This document shows, in pieces, positions 60,015 to 64,000 of a stretch of DNA of 64,000 nucleotides (position 1 is the stretch's first letter; each line of letters opens with the position of its first letter). This stretch comes from Leclercia adecarboxylata (GTDB lineage Bacteria > Pseudomonadota > Gammaproteobacteria > Enterobacterales > Enterobacteriaceae). The position numbers and the translations under genes are program-made. Location: positions 4,464,001 to 4,528,000 of the forward strand of contig NZ_CP040889.1 in assembly GCF_006171285.1 (NCBI RefSeq), in the 5' to 3' direction. A model generated the notes under the pieces. The model worked only from the letters and a program-made list of their open reading frames with translations. It did not search any database and was not told where the DNA came from.

Positions 60015-63000
60015 TCAGGCTTTCTCGATGTTGACCAGGAACGCCTTGTACTCCGGCGTTTGCGAGTTGGAATCCCCGACCGCAGGCGTCAGGGTGTTGG
60101 CGATATAGCCCTTCTGCGCCACCCCTTCAAAGCCCCAGTGCAGCGGAATACCGACGGTTTCCACCTGCTGGCCGTGAACGTTCAGGGCCTGCAGACGACG
60201 GGTCACCACCGCCACGGCGCGAATAAATCCACGCTGGCTGCTGACCTTAACGCGATCGCCGTTGGCAATGCCTTTGGCCTGCGCCAGGGTTTCGCTTATC
60301 TCCACAAACTGCTCCGGCTGGGCGATGGAGTTCAGTCGCGCATGCTTGGTCCAGGTGTGGAAATGCTCGGTCAGGCGATAGGTGGTGCCGACGTACGGGA
60401 ATTTATCTTTCTTACCCATGCGCACAGCGTCTTCCTGGTACACACGTACTACCGGACTTGAGACTACGTTCGGGTGCAGCGGGTTAGTCCCGAGCGGCGT
60501 TTCCATCGGCTCGTAGTGTTCCGGGAACGGCCCTTCCGCCAGCTTGTCGATGGCGAACAGACGTCCCAGCCCTTCCGGCTGCATGATAAACGGCCCGGTG
60601 TTGCTGCCCGGCGCGGCGGTGTTGTAGTCCGGAATATCGTTCCCGGTCCACTTGCTGCCGTTCCACTGGATCAGCATCCGTTTCGGATCCCACGGCTTAC
60701 CGTTGACGTCCGCCGAGGCGCGGTTGTAAAGCACGCGACGGTTCAGCGGCCACGCCCAGGCCCAGCCCAGCGTATTGCCCAGCCCTGACGGGTCGGCATT
60801 GTCGCGGTTAGCCATCTGGTTGCCCTGTTCGGTCCAGCTCCCGGTGTAGATCCAGCACGACGACGCGGTAGTACCGTCATCACGCAGATGGGCAAAGCTG
60901 CTCAGCAGTTGGCCTTTCTTCGCAATCAGCACGCCACTGGCGTCATAGAGATCGGCCAGCGCACAGCCGTTGTTCTCTTTTGCCACCTCTTCGGACTCCG
61001 GGTGATCCGGCTGTTTGTAGTGCCAGTTCATGCGCAGCAGCGGCTCGACGCCTTTGCCGCCTTCGGTGCGGTACATCTCCCGCAGGCGATGGTAAATCCC
61101 GGCGAGGATTTCGCCGTCGTTGCGCGCTTCACCCGGCGCGTCCTGCCCCTTCCAGTGCCACTGCAGCCAGCGGCCGGAGTTGGCGATGGAGCCGTCCTCT
61201 TCCGCGAAACAGGTTGACGGCAGACGGAACACTTCGGTCTGAATCGAGGCGGGATCCACGTCGTTCATCTCGCCGTGGTTCTGCCAGAAGGTTGAGGTTT
61301 CGGTCACCAGCGGGTCGATCACCACCATGTATTTGAGCTTGCTCAGGCTGGCGACAATCATGTTCTTATCCGGGAATGACGCCACCGGGTTAAAGCCCTG
61401 GCAGATGTAGCCCGTCACCTTGCCCTTCGCCATCATGTTGAAATACTTGATGACGTCGTAAGACTGATCCCACTTCGGCAGCCAGTTAAAGCCCCAGTCG
61501 TTCTCCTTCTGCGCCGCGTCGCCATAGAAGGATTTCATCAGGCTGACGAAGAACTTCGGATAGTTGCTCCAGTAGTTCACCTGGTCCGGCAGCGTCGCTT
61601 TCGGCGTACTGGCCGTCAGGTAGCTTTGCAGATCGGTCTGTTTCTCCGACGGCAGCGTCAGATAGCCCGGCAGGCTGGTCGACAGCAGCCCCAGATCGGT
61701 TAACCCCTGAATGTTGGAGTGACCGCGCAGGGCGTTAACCCCGCCACCGGCCATGCCCATGTTGCCGAGCAGCAGCTGGATCATCGCCATGGTACGGATG
61801 TTCTGCGCACCCACGGTGTGTTGCGTCCAGCCCAGCGCATAGAGGAACGTGGTGGTCCGGTCTGCGGCACTGGTGGAGGCCAGCACTTCGCACACTTTCA
61901 GGAAGTCGGCTTTTGGCGTTCCGCAGATGTTCTCCACCACCTCTGGCGTATAGCGGGAGACGTGCTTTTTCAGCAGATTCCACACGCAGCGCGGATCGGT
62001 CAGGGTTTCATCGCGTTTCGCGTAGCCGTTCTCATCGAACTGATAGTTCCAGGAGGACTTATCGTACTGGCGTTTTTCGGCGTCATAGCCGCTGAACAGC
62101 CCGTCATCAAAGGCAAAGTCTTCCCGCACCAGCAGGTTAGCGTTGGTGTAGTGCTTAACGTACTCGGCGTTAATTTTATTGTTTTCAATCAGGTACAGCA
62201 GCACGCCGGAAAGGAACGTAATGTCCGTACCGGAGCGTATCGGCGCATAGATGTCCGCCACCGATGCCGTACGCGTAAAGCGCGGATCGACGACGATGAG
62301 CGTCGCATCGTTGTTGTTTTTCGCTTCCATCGCCCAGCGGAATCCCACCGGATGGGCCTCAGCGGCGTTACCGCCCATCACCACCACGACGTTGGCGTTT
62401 TTGATATCAACCCAGTGGTTGGTCATCGCACCGCGACCAAATGTTGGAGCAAGACTTGCTACCGTTGGTCCGTGTCAGACGCGCGCCTGGTTGTCTACCG
62501 CCAGCATGCCGAGTGAGCGCACAAATTTTTGCGTCAGCATGCCGGTTTCATTACTTGCCGCAGAAGCGCACAGCATCCCGGTTGAGAGCCAGCGGTTCAC
62601 CGTCACGCCCTGCTCGTTGGTCTCGACGAAGTTGGCGTCGCGGTCGGCTTTCATCAGCTTCGCGATGCGCGTAAAGGCCTCATCCCAGGAGAGCCGCTGC
62701 CATTTGTCGGAGCCCGGCGCGCGGTATTCCGGGTAACGCAGACGGTTATCACTGTGGACATAATCCAGCAGGCCGGCCCCTTTCGGGCATAATGCCCCGC
62801 GGCTGACCGGATGATCGGCGTCGCCTTCAATATGGTAAATCGACTCTTTAGCGTTCTTCGCGCCATCACCCAGGCTATACATCAATAGCCCGCATCCCAC
62901 GGAGCAGTATGTGCAGGTGTTTCGGATCTCTTTGGCACGCAGCAACTTATAGTTGCGCGCCTGAGCCAGCGCCATTTTGGGGGCAAACCCCAGAGCAGCG

Positions 63001-63062
63001 ACTGTTGTTCCGGCCATACCGCCCGCGCAGATTTTAAAAAACTGTCTGCGACTGACGTCCAT
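60015..63062 (-). CDS. fdnG: formate dehydrogenase-N, selenocysteine-containing alpha subunit
   Basis: 1015 codons, equal to E. coli FdnG. An in-frame TGA at 62475-62477 is codon 196 and encodes selenocysteine, followed by [21 protein letters not shown]. Read naively it splits into two frames. The N-terminus [18 protein letters not shown] is a twin-arginine signal, and a Cys cluster for [4Fe-4S] follows (CTYCSVGCG). The subunit holds molybdenum bis-MGD and oxidises formate in the periplasm. I start at ATG 63062, not the upstream ATG at 63110, because the Tat signal and length then match. Expect nitrate and anaerobic control. Confidence 0.97.
62430..62477 (-). promoter_or_regulatory. UGA codon and SECIS hairpin of fdnG
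   Basis: Just after the UGA the mRNA can fold with GGACCAA pairing UUGGUC (plus-strand positions 62465-62470 and 62435-62440) and an apical stem ending in the loop AAGUCU, with an unpaired U in GGUAGC. This matches the bacterial SelB-binding SECIS layout (bulged U and GU in the loop). Confidence 0.88.
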
Positions 63063-63124
63063 CGTTGTCCTCGTTAGAAATTGAGAAGTCCGGCGGAAAA
63101 CTAACAGCAAAGCCCCTGTTTTTA

Positions 63125-63138
63125 TTGCGGCAAATCAA
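63125..63138 (-). promoter_or_regulatory. candidate FNR site upstream of fdnG
   Basis: TTGATTTGCCGCAA on the minus strand fits TTGAT-N4-ATCAA in the first half and three of five positions in the second. It lies 63-76 bases before the fdnG start. E. coli fdnG is FNR- and NarL-activated. Pattern match only. Confidence 0.5.
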
Positions 63139-63282
63139 TATCGCCGATCTTCGCCCTCTTAATAGTCAGCGCTGGCGGCTTTTACTAACGCTAAAGGGTT
63201 ACTGCAGCGCAGATTAATTCGCGGAAGGTACTGAAACAGTGCTATAAATTTGCCCCTGAAATGTTTAGCCAGTGGAAAGATG

Positions 63283-64000
63283 ATGGACAGAAAAAGAGCC
63301 ACCTTGATCGGTCTGGCCGCGATTGTGCTCTGGAGCACGATGGTGGGTCTGATCAGAGGTGTCAGCGAGGGGTTGGGCCCGGTCGGGGGCGCAGCGGCAA
63401 TCTATACGCTCAGCGGATTACTCTGTCTGGTGACGGTGGGCTTCCCCAACCTGCGTCGTTTCTCGCCCCGCTACCTGATTGCCGGCAGCGCGCTGTTTGT
63501 CAGCTACGAGATCTGCCTCGCCCTGTCGTTAGGCTATGCTGCCACCCGCCACCAGGCGATTGAAGTAGGAATGGTAAATTATCTCTGGCCGAGCCTGACC
63601 ATCCTGTCTGCCATTTTATTCAACGGCCAGAAATCGACCCTGTGGGTGATCCCGGGTCTGATTATCGCCCTGCTGGGCGTCAGCTGGGTTTTGGGCGGCG
63701 AAAACGGGCTCGACCCGGCGGATATTGCCCGCAACCTTGTCTCTAACCCGCTGAGTTACGGCCTCGCCTTTGCGGGGGCCTTTATCTGGGCGGCCTACTG
63801 CACCGTTACCAGCAAATACGCCAACGGCCAGAACGGGATCACGCTGTTTGTGCTGCTGACGGCGCTAACCCTGTGGCTGAAATACGCCTTCAGCGATCAG
63901 CCGGAGATGGTGTTTAGCGTGCCGGTGGTGATCAAACTGCTGATGTGCGGCGTAGCGCTGGGGTTTGGCTATGCGTCGTGGAATATTGGTATTTTGCACG
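63283..64000 (+). CDS. yddG: YddG aromatic amino acid exporter, N-terminal part
   Basis: The reading frame runs off the window after about 239 codons (E. coli YddG has 293). It is a DMT-family exporter for aromatic amino acids with ten membrane segments. The start RATLIGLAAIVLWSTMVGLIRG and the long stretch SYEICLALSLGYAATRHQAIEVGMVNYLWPSLTILSA match E. coli. Two adjacent ATGs are possible (63280 and 63283); GGA six bases upstream favours 63283. It is divergent from fdnG as in E. coli. Confidence 0.95.
   Translation, partial: MDRKRATLIGLAAIVLWSTMVGLIRGVSEGLGPVGGAAAIYTLSGLLCLVTVGFPNLRRFSPRYLIAGSALFVSYEICLALSLGYAATRHQAIEVGMVNYLWPSLTILSAILFNGQKSTLWVIPGLIIALLGVSWVLGGENGLDPADIARNLVSNPLSYGLAFAGAFIWAAYCTVTSKYANGQNGITLFVLLTALTLWLKYAFSDQPEMVFSVPVVIKLLMCGVALGFGYASWNIGILH

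Noticed and set aside
60015..62426. Two separate genes (803 and 211 codons) instead of one fdnG
   Set aside because: The break is an in-frame UGA at the exact selenocysteine codon 196 with a SECIS hairpin, so the gene is continuous.

Overview
The window looks like a chromosomal segment of a member of the Enterobacteriaceae close to Enterobacter, Leclercia or Lelliottia. The genes osmC, bdm, sra, maeA, adhP, fdnI, fdnH, fdnG and yddG are close matches to the E. coli proteins and keep their E. coli order. They are separated by blocks that E. coli K-12 lacks. REP-type palindromes of the enterobacterial kind occur throughout. The species cannot be fixed by reading alone.

Layout. 1-6268: the end of an alpha/beta hydrolase, a PLP aminotransferase, a Fur-box-preceded yncE-like/TonB-receptor operon, and a hipBA toxin-antitoxin operon with four evenly spaced operators. 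6269-19372: a 725-base region holding a possible leader peptide, a 1259-codon three-part fusion (glycosidase-like, glycosyltransferase, UDP-galactopyranose-mutase-like), a LuxR-type regulator, an amidase, an overlapping operon of a PQQ dehydrogenase with a bd-type quinol oxidase, and digH. 19421-25994: a type VI secretion lipase (Tle1 family) followed by three tandem immunity-type lipoproteins, then small accessory genes (ASCH, MerR with DUF2938, RidA, VF530). 25991-37667: treZ-treY-glgX for trehalose from glycogen, a chemoreceptor with a sigma-28-type promoter, a BLUF-EAL photoreceptor and an SDR/LysR divergent pair. 37693-40794: the conserved osmC-bdm-sra-maeA block. 40803-46602: a REP array, an MFS pump, an ABC-F ATPase behind a structured leader with its own small ORF, an exported pyrophosphatase, and an AT-rich hcp-effector-immunity cassette. 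47009-64000: adhP, a peptide-type ABC importer with a flavin monooxygenase and an alkylhydroperoxidase-like protein, araJ, ppk2, a ccdAB-like pair, fdnGHI with an in-frame selenocysteine UGA, and the start of yddG.

How the genes work together. Several blocks are clear functional units. The dehydrogenase and oxidase genes overlap and could form a short respiratory chain from periplasmic sugar or polyol oxidation through quinol to oxygen. treZYX would convert glycogen to trehalose, and osmC, bdm and sra next to it are stress genes. Formate dehydrogenase-N is complete, including its SECIS hairpin. Two separate type VI effector/immunity sets are present with no secretion machinery apart from one Hcp, so they are orphan cassettes serving a system encoded elsewhere.

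The item I consider most worth following is the leader upstream of the ABC-F gene (42594-42787). It has a 27-codon ORF with a strong ribosome binding site, a long hairpin containing its stop codon, and competing pairing partners that include the Shine-Dalgarno region of the ABC-F gene. That is the architecture of ribosome-controlled attenuation.
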